DNA from: Erigeron canadensis
Taxonomy: Eukaryota; Streptophyta; Magnoliopsida; Asterales; Asteraceae
DNA: 64,000 nucleotides
Direction of reading: 5' to 3'
NCBI RefSeq assembly: GCF_010389155.1
Contig: NC_057767.1
Location: forward strand, 6,369,765 to 6,433,764
In this document: in pieces, positions 35,401 to 47,945 of the stretch
How the letters are laid out: every line of letters begins with the position of its first letter
How positions within the stretch are numbered: position 1 is the first letter of the stretch
The notes under the pieces: generated by a model
Told to the model about the DNA's origin: nothing
What the model saw: only the letters and a program-made list of their open reading frames with translations
Database searches by the model: none
Translations under genes and position numbers: made by a program

Positions 35401-37502
35401 CAGGTCCCATTTTTCTGGTATGCTCTCTTCATTTTTAACAAAAGACCATTTTATACCAATATGAGTATGGTGTTAAAACTATAAAAGTATGCATTTACAG
35501 GAAGATCTCATTGTGATGTACTCTTAAACAACATATATGAGACAGTCAATGGGAAACTGGTAGATGGTAGGGAGAGACCAATTATCATGTGTTTAGAGTT
35601 TATAAGAGAATATTTAATGAAAAGGCATGGTAAAGTGCAAAAGATGATTGAACAACTGGGGGTCCATTAACTCCAAATGCTAAAATCATGTTTGATATGA
35701 TACAAAAGGAGGCAGAGAAGTATAAGGTAATAATTCTAGTTTTTTAGTATTATTTAGGTTAGTGTAAATGCTTAAATGAAATGGTGGTACCAAGTTTAAT
35801 TGTTTAATTGCTTTAAACCAGGTCATATGGAATGGTGGTACCAAGTTCCAAGTTGCAGGACCATGGATGGATCAACAAGTTGTAGACTGGATAGAGAAAA
35901 CTTGTTCATGTAGGAAATGGGAATTGATTGGTATGCCATGTAAACATGTCGTGGCTGCAATCTTTAATATGGCAGACAACACAATGGTAGTTGGGATTCC
36001 AGAATCCTATGTTAATCCAATCTATTGGCTTGCAACATGGAGAACAATGCACAGTTTCACCATTGGTCCAACAAAGGGAAGGTTACAATGGCCCAAGTTT
36101 GAATCTCCAATCACACTTTTGCCACCAAAATATAAGGTTTCAATTGGAAGACCCAAGAAGAAAAGAAGAAGGAGCCAGGTTGAGATACATTTGATTAAAG
36201 AAGGGAAACTTACAAGGGCTGCTGCTTTGACAAAGTGTGGTAATTGCAAGCAGGATGGACATAACAAGAGAACATGTACCAAGGCACCAATACAACAAGG
36301 CTCATCAGTAGGTTGTTCAAGCTCAAGGACTGGTGGTGGTTCAAATGTGGGAAGAAAGAAAGTTGCAACAAAGAAGGCTGCAACTAAGAAGGCTACTAAG
36401 TGAATGCGTAAAATTAGTGTTTGTTTTTAATTTGGTAATTTCTGTTTAAGACTAGGGTCAGTTCATGTTTCTTAAGACTATGTTATAAGACCATGTTTAG
36501 TTTCTATTTCTTTTGATGAATTCTGGCATGTTAAGACAATATCTAATGAATGTATGAGTGCCTTATCATATGGCACAATTTTGGTAACTTAATTTCTGCT
36601 AGAAACTACAACCACTTCTGCTTGTTACTTATGCATTTAGACTTCTGTTTGTTAGTTAAGTGTTAGTTTTGCATTTACACTTTTGCTTTTGCATTTACAC
36701 TAAATTCAACATATGAACATTGTACCAAAAAAACAAAAGGTACTCCACCAATATAGCAAATAACTGACTTGCATTCATTTCTTGCATTTAAATACAAACA
36801 ACTTACAACAACCAAAAACAACACTATGCGTAAATCACATATAAATCCAACACCAGATAACTTATGATACAAAAATATACCAAAAACCAAAAAACAACCA
36901 GCTTAACATAAACATCTTCTTCAGTTTTCTTGCTTGAATTTCATTTTATCTCGCAGATTCCTCAAACTTATTCATTGACCTCAACAATCCTGGTATGATT
37001 TTCATACCTCTTCTACACATGGGTGGATCGTGCCACATAATGAACCCACAGCTTGCCCCCTAAATGTCAATTATTATAAGAAAAAGTATTAGGGCAAATT
37101 TAAATTACAAAACATATTAAATGTCTTACCTTTCTAGAACAACAAAAAAATCTTCTTCCGGGATTATTCGGAGTCCATGAGGTGCGTATAAAAGATTGAG
37201 ACCCACAACTACAAATCACTATTTGGATAACTTGCTTATTTTTGTGTGGAAGGGGAGAAATAAATAACTAGGTTTTTAGGTCAAATAGGGTATATAAGGG
37301 AGTGGGTTGTGGTTGATTACTGAACTGCCCATCACGTGCGTGGCACATGATGAGTTTAAGAGAAAATTACAAACGTCTATGAGCATCAGGACCAAAAATG
37401 CAAAGAAAACCTTAAAATTGGACCAAAATTGCCACTTTGTCATAAGTTGGACCAACGGTGCAAAAGGTGTGATATCTCAAGGACCAAAAATGCAATTTGT
37501 TC
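32475..37502 (+). mobile_element. MULE with long TIRs and 9-bp target duplication
   Basis: The 5028-bp element begins GAACAAATTGCATTTTTGG and ends with the reverse complement. TIRs extend to about 32674 and from about 37272; the right one carries an extra 32 bp or so. The 9-bp direct repeat TATTATTAA flanks it (32466-32474, 37503-37511), as expected for Mutator-like elements. The unoccupied paralogue nearby reads TATTATTAG at that place. Inside lies a decayed MURA-type transposase gene. The stretch 36404-37271 contains no other gene that I can recognise. Confidence 0.92.
32827..36403 (+). pseudogene. MURA-type MULE transposase, dead
   Basis: Approximate exons 32827-32893, 33017-35085, 35168-35417, 35501-35726, 35822-36403. 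The N-terminal PB1-like domain (IHHRGVFSKFPNRLYLNGKV) is followed by a Gly/Ser/acid-rich linker, the MULE catalytic region (GLDGTFMKG and FISDRQKG, each with a DDE aspartate), a SWIM zinc finger (CSCRKWELIGMPCKHV) and a CCHC knuckle (CGNCKQDGHNKRTC). It is broken by in-frame stops at 34453, 34696, 34981, 35252 and 35285 and by a one-base deletion near 35657. All of the first three stops fall in one frame, so point mutation rather than frameshifting killed it. Family assignment is firm; the splice sites are by eye. Confidence 0.88.
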
Positions 37503-38170
37503 TATTATTAATTAATATTCTACTAATCCTATCAAAGTTAATATGTCTTAACTTTTTGGATACCATTTAATATGTCTAACTTATAAGATGTCTTTTTATT
37601 CACATCATCATCTATCTTTCTTTTAATTTTATTTTGATTTCATATTTGATTTTCTTAATAAACTTCTTATAGATTAATATTATTAAAAAAATATATGCTT
37701 CCTTGATTTGTTAACAAATAATGATTCTTTCAAAAAACTATGTTGATCTATCTTACCACCTTTTTAATATTCGATTTTCTAGTAAGTATTAGCATTTGTT
37801 TCTTAATTAGTGTCAAGTAATATTATGATCAATCTTCTATTATAATTTATTTGTTTATTTTTCGTATTTGATTTTCCTATAAATAATTAATTGGAGTAAC
37901 AAATAATTTTGTATTGATTTATGGTTTAAGTTAACCTTATGTTAAGAGTATAACTATACACTTGATGATATATGATTAAGATTGAAAAATATGGTTGCTA
38001 TTGTTAGTGAATTATTTGAATGAGCTCATAGGAGATATTGTGACAAACAATAGTTATCGTGATATGAAAATATTTAAATATTATACATCAACTACACATT
38101 AGCTTAATAAAGATTACATATTTGCTTCCACATCACTATATACAATATCATGGCAGAACAAGTTGTATTC

Positions 38171-40320
38171 GATAGGATGACTGACATCGATGCTTTCAAG
38201 GAATCTTGGAACTTCTGGGTTAGAATTGTCTTACTTTGGAGCAAGCGTATTAGTACAACCCAAAAATTGTCCTATTCGAGTCCCTCTTTAATGAGGGAGC
38301 ATTAGGGAAATCAATAACTTTGCTATGGCTTCAATGAAGGAGATTACATGCTTGTGGATCATAGACATAAAATCAACTTCTAAAAAACCACTACTATTTG
38401 TGTATCCAATTATTTTGTAGATACCGTAAATCTTTATAACTTTTTATACTATACTTGGTTAACTACCTCCATGCATTGGACCAACCGTTTTAACTTTCAT
38501 ATGTTAAATGTTATTTTTTTTTATTATATCATTAAAGGAATCGTGTAAGAATTATTTTTCATAATTAATGATTATATTTGAATTTATTGAATTAAAAATT
38601 TATAAATTATATGACATCAACATTTTGATTTAATGATTTAAGTAAAACTTAAAATTCATCTATAATAAATCCAAACTCTTCTCTAATTACGAAATAAAAA
38701 ATTTTAAATAAATTAAAATTATCTATGATAAGGTTAATAAAAAAATAACACCATATGGACGATCATCCATATTAATTAAATATATTATGTAATTTTGACA
38801 ACTTATAATACGATCACAATAACTTTTGGAATCATCCGTATTATTAAAATAATAATTAAGTATTCTAATATAATATCACAATTTATGAAGGAGGAAATTG
38901 AAGTCGAACTATTTTTATATATATTATATATATTGATTGATGGTATATTTTAATAATTAATAAAGGTATATTTTGACAAATAATGTAAACTATAAGTATT
39001 AATATTGTCATTAATTAAAGTTGAAATAGTTAAATTTGATCTAATGGTTATAAATCAAAGATAAAGTCCATCTAAGGGTTCCTATTTGGCTAGAAATGAA
39101 TTTAAGACCTTGTTATATATATATTGGTAGATTAAAAGAGAAGGGGTACAATTGACACCAAGTCTTTTTTAAGTCAAAAACTCTCTCATAATTATTCTAG
39201 CTTTCTCCTTTTTTTTTCTAGATTTTTTTATTTTTATTTTTTATAAGCTTACTAAATAAATAATTATATTTAAGACTCTATAATAAATCTTTTTCTATCA
39301 AAACAAATATTTTTAAATTTTAAAGATATATAATATCTTTAAAACTCTCTCAATAAATATACATACAATTACCATCCAATTACCCTTTTGAAAAAAATAT
39401 TATATATACAACCTAAATTTTTATTAATCATTCTCATTCATACTATTCTTTTGTTTTCTATTTTTAATAAACAAATCAAGTGCAGTAAAATTCTCAACAA
39501 AAAAAACATACAACTTTTTTTTATAGCAGCTTAATTTTATTTTTAGTATTTTGTTCGTATTTATTTATTATTTGATATTCAATTGTTATGTTATTGTTAT
39601 TTTTCTTCTTTTTTAAATTAGTTTGTGATCAGCTGTAGTTTGATTAAAACTTATTCTTCAACTAGAAAAGGGTTTGTTTTTTTAAATTTATTTTGTTAAT
39701 GTTTTGTTATTTTTCACGTTATTTATTATTTTGATATTTATCTTTGATATATATAGTTTAAGACTATCCGTTCATTCGACGGGCCTAAAGACTATTCTAT
39801 TTATATAATTATAATAGTATTGTATCTATAAAAAATTAAATATATGATTGACCACCACATTACCGCACAAAAATGATTATACTAAGTACATATAATTAGA
39901 TTAATTTAATTATATATATGTATGTTTTGGAGTTTATGTTTTTGATTTGGAAACATTTAATGTAAACATGTTTATCTATATGATGGATCGATATCACCTC
40001 CTATAAATTGAGGAAAATGACTAATCCTTTTAACTACGGGAGATTTGCATATATATTCTATTTATAAGACATAATTACATATTTATCCAAAGCGGACAAG
40101 ATTAGGAAAGAGAATTAGTGATACCACATGCCATTTTTTTTTATAATTTTAGAAAGATTTTTAGGCCAATCTTTAAATGGATTTATCATTTTTCATATAT
40201 TGATGATAATGATTTTGTTATTTCCATCTTGTAAGGAAAGTTTTAGGTGTAATGTATATTACCAAGTTATGATATATCAATTACAAAAACTACATATATT
40301 CTTTTAACTTTTTTATTTTA
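38171..40320. other. AT-rich intergenic DNA
   Basis: No gene or clear element. Stretches of poly-T/A and a TA microsatellite near 39108-39122. A CTAT-rich segment near 39765-39790 (ATCCGTTCATTCGACGGG) has a hairpin resembling Helitron termini, too weak to call. Confidence 0.4.
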
Positions 40321-41060
40321 AAATTTTAGTTAGTGATGCAGGTATTTGAATAGAATTTGATTTTATAATGATACACCACAATAAACGTGTTTAACTTTTT
40401 ATTACGTTGAACATTATTATATTGTATATTTTGAGTACGTTGATATTATAATAATCAATTTCGATCTATATATTTGTTTTCCACTTCAATGGAAACTTTC
40501 CATGATTATCTACTAAAAATATTTTAAAGTCATAATATCGTAGAATAAATTACCATTATTATTATTTTTTTTTGCCTACTTTGAATTAATATTGGATGAT
40601 GTCATTAAAAAATCAATATTATATATTAAGAAGTCTTCTTTAATATAAAATGACGTCATCACAATCTTGTTATATTAATATAAGAGATTTAAAATTTTAG
40701 TTAGTGACGCAAGCATTTGAATAGAATTTGATTTTATAATGATACACCACAATGAACGTATTTAACCTTTTATTACGTTGAACATTATTATATTGTATAT
40801 TTTGAGTACGTTGATATTATAATAATCAATTTCGATCTACATATTTGTTTTCCATTTCAATAGAAACTTTCCATGATTATCTACGAAAAATATTTTAAAG
40901 TCATAATATCTTAGAATAAATTACCATTATTATTATTTTTTTTGCCTACTTTGAATTAATATTGGATGATGTCATTAAAAAATTCATATTATATATTAAG
41001 AAGTCTTCTTTAATATAAAATGACATCATCACAATCTTGTTATATTAATATAAGAGATTA
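40321..41060. repeat. Tandem duplication, ~371-bp unit
   Basis: AAATTTTAGTTAGTG at 40321 recurs at 40692, and AAGTCTTCTTTAATATAAAA near 40631 recurs about 370 bp later. Two copies, head to tail, with scattered substitutions. Each ends TTGTTATATTAATATAAGAG. Non-coding. Confidence 0.8.
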
Positions 41061-41294
41061 TTATAATTATTTATGGTTTATGATTCAAGGTTATTTATGG
41101 TTTAATAGTTTATGATTGAAGGGTTTTTTTGTCTGATCATATAAAATAAAGTATTAATATTGTCATTTATAAAAGATGAAATAAATAAATTTGATCTAAT
41201 AGTTATAAATTAAAGATGAAATTAATCTAAGGGTTCTTATTTGTTTATGAATGAATTTAGTACCTTGTTATATATATATATATATATATATATA

Positions 41295-42463
41295 GGGATA
41301 AGTGTCTGGAAATGTAACTAAGTATAGCTAAATGTTTATTGTAGGAACCAACTATCAGTTTTGGATATTGTGTGGAAGTAACTTGGTAAAAGAGTCTAAA
41401 ACATTAAAAAGCAACTTGTAAATCATTAGCCGGTAAATACTTAAGTGCCTGGAAATGTAACTAAGTATGACCACATATCTATTGTCGGAACCAACTATCA
41501 GTTTTGAATATTGTATGGAAGTAACTTGGTAAAAGAGTCTAAAACATTAAAAAGTGACTTGTTCCATAATTAGCCGGTAAATACTCTATTTTCTTTTAAT
41601 TATCTTCGACGTGGAATATGTGAGCTGGTGGTGACTGAACCTGTAATCCCGTATTCCCGTACTCCTGTATCTGATAACTGTAAGAATCGGGTCTACTTGC
41701 TTTCCTTTACACAACTCAACTATATTGAATTGCCTTCTATTCCACCTCTCTCGTAGCAAATATACACAAGCAGCAATACAACCATACTTATCTCATCTGT
41801 AATACCCCTTTATTCATCTTGCATTCTTGTGTAATGAACCAAGCTATCACATTTTATTAAATGTTAGGAGTATTCAAGAGATGACACTTACTTTTAACAG
41901 TCTTCCCAAAGATACTTACTATTTGCGGTCAAAGAATATATGAGGAATTGAAACTTGCATATTCTGACATAGAAAGCAATTGCAATAAAATTAAAAAAAT
42001 TGAAAAAATGAAAAGTCAGGGTTTTCGGTTTTTCCCCTTTCTATATCTGCTACAAAACATGAATTACTTGTAGATAAATGAAGGATATACCTTGATATAG
42101 CAGTAGAAGAGTTAAATAGACATCGATTGAAGACGAATTTTGGATTTCGTATGTTGTATGTGTGGATTTGGTTTGGAATTGTCATGTGTGTGTGTGTGTG
42201 TAAAAGTGTGTGAAATGAGAAACTGATCCAACGTTTGTTTTTATATGTAAGTTAGTTTTTGTTGTTATTTGCTAACTCACATATTCCACGTCGAAAATAA
42301 TTAAAAAGAAAATAGAGTATTTACCGGCTAATGATGGAATATGTCACTTTTTAATATTTTAGACTCTTTTATCAAGTTACTTTCATACAATATCCAAAAC
42401 TGATAGTTGGTTCCTACAATAGACATTTGGCCATACTTAGTTACATTTTGGGGCACTTATCCC
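41295..42463. mobile_element. Long-TIR DNA element in a TA repeat
   Basis: Ends GGGATAAGTGTCTGG and, reverse complemented, GGGATAAGTGCCCC, with inverted homology extending about 150 bp or more (AACCAACTATCAGTTTTG in both arms). The left side carries the terminal unit twice (from 41295 and from about 41443). Both flanks are (TA)n, so a TSD of TA repeats is possible but not provable. The centre (about 41630-42240) is not repetitive by eye and includes a minus-strand open frame of 64 codons (41991-42185) of unknown origin. Probably a non-autonomous Mutator-like element. Confidence 0.65.
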
Positions 42464-43370
42464 TATATATATATATATATATAGTGAAAAGTTATTTTGA
42501 GAATATTTTTTTTGCGAGAACCTTTGAGAACTTTTCAAATCAAGCCCAACCGATGATTATTCTTTACATGAAAATTGTTTTTTGAATAACTTATGTGTAA
42601 TTTTGAAGTTTATAATTGTATGGAGGCATGGATTATCATCCGTTATACAATTATGTGGAGATTTGGATTCTTGATCACATGTGCATGAATATTGCTATGA
42701 TTACATGTGATCGACTTGCATACATGTGATCATAGCAATATTCGTGCATATGTGATCATGAATCCAAATCAAGTAGACCCGATTCTTATAGTTGAGTTGT
42801 GTAAAGAAAAGCAAGTAAACCCGATTGTTATTTTGAAAACAAAAAATCAAAAATATTCCGTCAAATTCCATTCCTTTAGAATAATACTAATTATTGGAAT
42901 TGGAATTCGATTTCGTCAAATTCCATTTCTTCAAAAAATCAAAAATATTCCGTTAAATTCCATTCCGTCAAGATTAATTTTTTTGACATATTTTATTTTT
43001 TTCAAAAACATGATGTGAATTAAACGCGCCCTGGATGAATAAGAACCCCACTAGACACTCTAACATCACTGTCTTCCTTAAAAAACGGTTTATAAGTTTA
43101 GCATATTCCCACCCACCCTCTCTTTCTCTCTCTCTCACACACACTCAGTCGATCGCACGTACCCTTTCCCTTTCATTTCATCTTTTATCATCTCCCCTTC
43201 ATTAATTACCACTAAATTCCCTTTTCTTTTCTATCATCTTTTGTGATCATCCCACCTGTACACACACACACATTCAAATGTTTATTTTGAATTTAGTAAT
43301 TAATTAATTTTAATTTAATTCCAGGTCAAAATAATAATATTTGAGAATTAATTTAATTTTATACTTTCAA
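42464..43370. other. Upstream region of the AlgH gene
   Basis: Contains a 40-nt inverted match to 41690-41740 (at about 42789-42830) and a truncated MITE end at 43021-43031 (AAACGCGCCC). From about 43040 the DNA is collinear with the promoter of the second AlgH copy (49945 on), with CT- and CA-rich tracts that probably form the core promoter and 5' UTR. Confidence 0.5.
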
Positions 43371-46300
43371 ATGGATCTGTGTGCTCTACAGATCAAACCA
43401 TCATCAACAACAACATACCCTCCTTATTTATCAAAAATCAACAACAATAATTATCAATTTATTAATCCTTTTTCATTAAAATCAAGAATTTCATTTGATT
43501 TTGGAAAAGTAAATGTTTCTTCTTCTCCTTCCAATCAATCGTTTCGTGTTGGAGCTGTCGGAAAGAAGAATTCAAATAATAATAATAATAATAACTCTGA
43601 TTCTTCTTCTTCAGGTATTAATATTATATACATATATGTATATATATTTTTAATTTATTTAGTAATTTTTAGGTCTGTTACAATATTAGTTCAATCTATT
43701 TAGTAGATTGTGCCACTAAGGTCATTTAGCCACTCACAATAACCATTTATGTATTTTAATTCAAAAATATAATTACAATATCCCCATTAGATATATGTTT
43801 TATAATTTTGGGCGACGTAGGGCTGAATGTTAGTAATTGAAAATTAATTAAGAAATTACAAAATTACAATACCCGTGCCAAGTATTTGTTTTACGACTCT
43901 GGTAACATAGTACTGAATGTTGGTGTACTATGAAATGCGTTAGGTCCGGTCGGCTAGGCTGTCTGTATGTGACTTTAAAAATATGAAATTAAGTTGTTGC
44001 TTTGGTTTGTTTCTTGTTTTCATAAATGTAGTTGTTTTTTGAATAATTTTTTTGTTTCCGATGATTAACTCCTATTTTTTTTTGTGGTTTAGAGTTTTTG
44101 ATTCGGATTAATGTCGAATTATTTACATTGTATGGAGGTTGGTTGGATTTTCTTGTTGGAAAACATTGATGTTAATGCAAGTTTTTTTTTTACTAAGAGG
44201 GATAACGACGTTTATTACATAGTGAGTTAATCTATTTAGGAATCTGTATTTAATTACAATTACAATCTGGAACAGGTTAAAAGCTAAGACGGAGATTAGT
44301 AAAAACAATTTTTTTTTAATGTTGATATCAAGGTATGTTTTGTATGTGGTCCTAATGACACCTAACTTTTGGACAAGGAATATACTTATTGCATCGATCT
44401 ATCAATTTTAGAACTTTTTCTGAGAAAATCTTTTTTTAGGAGGTAATTTTTATGCAAACAACCCCCAACCCCCTCAAACACACGCACATAATTCACGTGC
44501 ACCGACGGACACACGCATTATTTACTCTCGCGTGGAGAGGTCTTTCTGGTAGCAGTCACCTCTACCTTCAGGTTGGGTATCGTGGTACTTGTTGTTTTTT
44601 TTTTGTGCAAAATAAATTTCTGTTTTTGTTTTTAGATACATGGATCAAAGATGTTGTAAATACATGATACGATATTAGTCATGTATTTTCAATGGAGTGG
44701 ATGATGTAATTTTCCATTTTAAGATACATGGTCAACTTAACTTGAGCTTTGTTAATATAGTACGTATGCTGACCTTATCTCTTGCCTAGTTAGAATGGTG
44801 CACCAAATGTACGATTTGAAGTTTGATGTATATTTATAATGAGCATTACATCCACATGATAAAATTTGTTCTGAATAAGCATACTCAAAGCATATTGTTG
44901 TAAAGCAACTAGGCCACCTGTCCTGTAAGAGGAATGGAATCCCTTATTTATGACTAAAATGATGCATGCCATATCAAGAGGTACAGTAGGTTGTCATAAA
45001 CAATCAATTCAGTTATTGTTTCTTTTTGTGTATGAAAAAGGGGGAAACAAGATATCAAGACTTAGTATTAAAGATTTAAGAAATACAACATGCATTGTGT
45101 CCTTTTTTTTCCTTTTTGTTTTTATCATGGAAATTAGAAAGTAGAAACCATGGCTAGTGAAAAGAAGTATGTACAAGTTCTTCATTTTGCCGTAAATTAA
45201 TTAATAAATTTTTTAACATGCCCCGGTAAGCATTTGCTGGTAAATAACTTCATACACATGATTTTGTTGTAAATCTTAAAAATACCTCTATTTTTAAACA
45301 TTTATCATGTCATTGGATGTCAGGATTATACAAGTATATGCTGCATCCTCTTAATAATGAGATAATCACTAGTTCAGTGATTAGTGAACCTTTAACCCTA
45401 TGAACCATGAACTTGTGGTACCCGAATGCACGTGACATTTGCGATTCACTAAAGTGACTTGACTTTTATACTCTTATAGCTTAATATAACATATAAGCCT
45501 AAAAACGTTTTCATTTAATATCTTCTGGCAATCAAGCGAAAGTTTTGGCATTTTGATCTGGAATCTGTTGGTCCAAGTTTGATAGTGTTTCAACTCCTAG
45601 TCAAATGTGTTAAATATTCTTCTATAATGACAAACTATGGAATCTTGCGGATACAAGTTTACATTATTAATTATATGTAATGAATGTAATTCGGAAATGA
45701 GGAACTGTAGCTTTAAAAGTTATCAAATTTCGAAGTAGTACAGTTTACGTGGGACAGACGCAGATTTGCATTGGCGGCATAGGGAAAAAGAAGAAAGACA
45801 TTAGGAGTAGATAATCGACATCAGATCGGGGTATGAATGCCTGGTGGAGAGTTTCCATTTAATTGATAATTATTTATCTGGTATTTAGTTTTGCTGATCT
45901 CACCTCCATCTACAATTGTGGCTTTTGGTTTTGATGCTTCGTGAGATCAGTCAGAAAGGGCCAGATATTGAGGCATGGCAAACTTTGATTTCTCGATGCA
46001 TTTTAATTTATATGTAAAGACATTGCTTGCAGATATCTTGTGTACCTGACCCTTTGCGTCTCTGATACACACGTGTACATTTACATCTGTTCTATATACA
46101 TGTTAATTATTGTGGGCGTTTTTATACATTTCAGGTGATGGTGATGAGGGCACCAAAGGTAACAATCCTGTTGAAAGCAACAAATCTAATGGATCAGGTA
46201 CTCCAAAATCCCAGCATAAACCTACTGACTGGAGAGAGTTTAGAGCTATTCTGTATCTGAATCAGCAGGTAATATTTATGACCAAATAGTCATTTAGGGA

Positions 46301-47945
46301 TTGTATAATACATATTATCAACTGCAATCAAATTGATTATCACAAGGGTAGAGTAAAACTACTTTTATACCTTAATCTTATCAATCATCTCATTAGATAG
46401 TCAAAGTTTGTCTAACTCTAACAACAAAACTCATAGTCACAACTTCAAGCAGTATAGGCACATTCAAAACAGTGTTGTCAGAGGCGAGCGCCTCATGCGC
46501 CTTGGCGCAAAAGGTGGTCAAACTGGTCAAATGGGTCAAGATTTGGCCAAATCGTGGCTAGATCTAATGTTTTCCAGCCAAAATGAGTGACCATATATAT
46601 TATTTTTATGTAATAAATTATGTTTTTTTTATATATGTTTATAATAGTCTAAGGCTATCTCCAATGGGGTGCCCTTGGATATCCTTTGCCGTTGAAGCTT
46701 GTCCAAAACTAAGGATTTTTTTAAGGATGCCCTTATCTAAGGGCATGCACTTACTTGTCCTTACATAATATATTTTTGTTTTTAATAGAGGTAAAAGGAT
46801 ATGTAAGGATATGTAAGGATGTTTGTATGGTTGGATATAAAATTATAAGATTTGAAGATTTTGCAAGGATGTATAAGGATTTGTAAGGATATAAGGATTT
46901 GTAAGGATATGATGTGGCAGCTCAAGGACGCCTAAGGGAGTCCTTAGCATTGGAGATAGCCTAATAGGTTGAAGTTTTTGGTTGAAAAGTTCATATTTTT
47001 TTTAATGATATTTGGTTTTATAAATGACATTTGATTTTTTCTACTATTATTTTTCACTATATATAAATATTTTATATTTATTTACTTAGTGCGCTTTTTT
47101 TTTTTTTCTGGGCGTGCGCTTTTTTTGCGCCTCTCGCCTTCGGCCAACTTGGGGTCGTGCTTTAAGATCGCCTTCGCTTTTGATAAATGATAACTATGAT
47201 TCAAAAACCATCTCCTACCCAACACCTTATTACAGAAATCTGATTATACAATATTATATTACTAAAATTATCCTGTGTATACTTGCAGTCAATGCTTAAC
47301 AACCAAGATGAAGGAGTTGTCAAAGAGTCTAAACGATTAGGGTCAAAGTGGGCACACCCACTTACCTCTCCAGAAACAGGCTGTGTCCTTGTTGCAACCG
47401 AAAAGCTCGATGGGGTTCAAACCTTTGAAAGATCAGTCGTCTTTCTACTAGGATCCGGAACCCGACACCCACAAGAAGGCCCATTTGGAGTAATCATAAA
47501 CCGACCCCTTCACAAAAAGATCAAAAACATGAAACCCACAAATCTCCATCTTGCTACGACTTTTTCTGATTGTTTGTTGCATTTCGGTGGGCCCCTCGAG
47601 GCAAGCATATTCCTGTTAAAATCTGGTGGGAAGAAACCTGTTCTTGATTTTGAAGAAGTTGTTCCCTCTCTATGCTTTGGTTCGCGAAATAGTTTGGACG
47701 AAGCTTCAGCTTTAGTAAAAACTGGGGTTTTTAAACCTCAAGATTTTAAATTTTTCGTCGGGTATGCTGGCTGGCAGCTTGATCAGCTCAAGGAAGAGAT
47801 TGAAGCCGGTTTATGGCATGTGGCGGCTTGTAGTTCAAATTTGATATTTGCTGGCACACAAAATGAAAGTTTGTGGGAAGAGATTTTACAGCTTATGGGT
47901 GGGAGTTACACAGAGCTTAGCCGCAAGCCCAAGCAAGATTTTTAA
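43371..47945 (+). CDS. YqgE/AlgH (DUF179/UPF0301) family protein, three exons
   Basis: The model is join(43371..43614,46135..46268,47289..47945), GT-AG, in frame, 344 aa. The first 80 residues are Ser/Asn-rich with few acids until the poly-Asn/Ser run, as in a chloroplast transit peptide. The domain fills exon 3 (about residues 140-340): GCVLVATEKLDGVQTFERS, FLLGSG, GPFGVIINRPL, FGGPLE, FFVGYAGWQLDQLKEEIEAG, W...L. This is the UPF0301 family found in bacteria and plastids; its biochemical role is not established. Intron 2 contains an hAT element with a MITE nested in it. A decayed tandem copy follows at 50274-59211. The poly-Asn tract in exon 1 comes from an AAT microsatellite. Confidence 0.9.
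46470..47198. mobile_element. hAT-like element in intron 2 of the AlgH gene
   Basis: The 729-bp element begins CAGTGTTGTCAGAGGCG and ends with TTTTGAT...AACTATG. It is flanked by the 8-bp duplication ATTCAAAA (46462-46469 and 47199-47206), the hAT target size. Inside the ends are GCGCC-rich subterminal motifs. The second AlgH copy has the empty site near 58472 (one ATTCAAAA). Confidence 0.88.
46653..46961. mobile_element. Tourist-like MITE nested in the hAT element
   Basis: Ends GGCTATCTCCAATG and CATTGGAGATAGCC are perfect 14-bp inverted repeats. TAA flanks both sides (46650-46652, 46962-46964). 309 bp, with repeated AAGGATATGTAAGGAT motifs. It must be younger than the hAT element that contains it. 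Confidence 0.85.

Larger units (their letters stand above)
31481..38170. repeat. Tandem duplication of ~0.83 kb split by a MULE
   Basis: Copy A is 31481-32308. Copy B is 32309-32474 plus 37503-about 38170, interrupted by the MULE. Landmarks repeated in order: TCTTCAACTATGGATAAAACG, TGTCAAGTAATATTATGATC, and ATATCATGGC near the end. Copy A is therefore the unoccupied paralogue of the insertion site. Confidence 0.8.

Noticed and set aside
42707..43018. 103-codon plus-strand frame upstream of the AlgH gene
   Set aside because: Built from a repeated AAATTCCATTCC/TCAAAAATATTCCG simple pattern within a truncated MITE; not protein-like.
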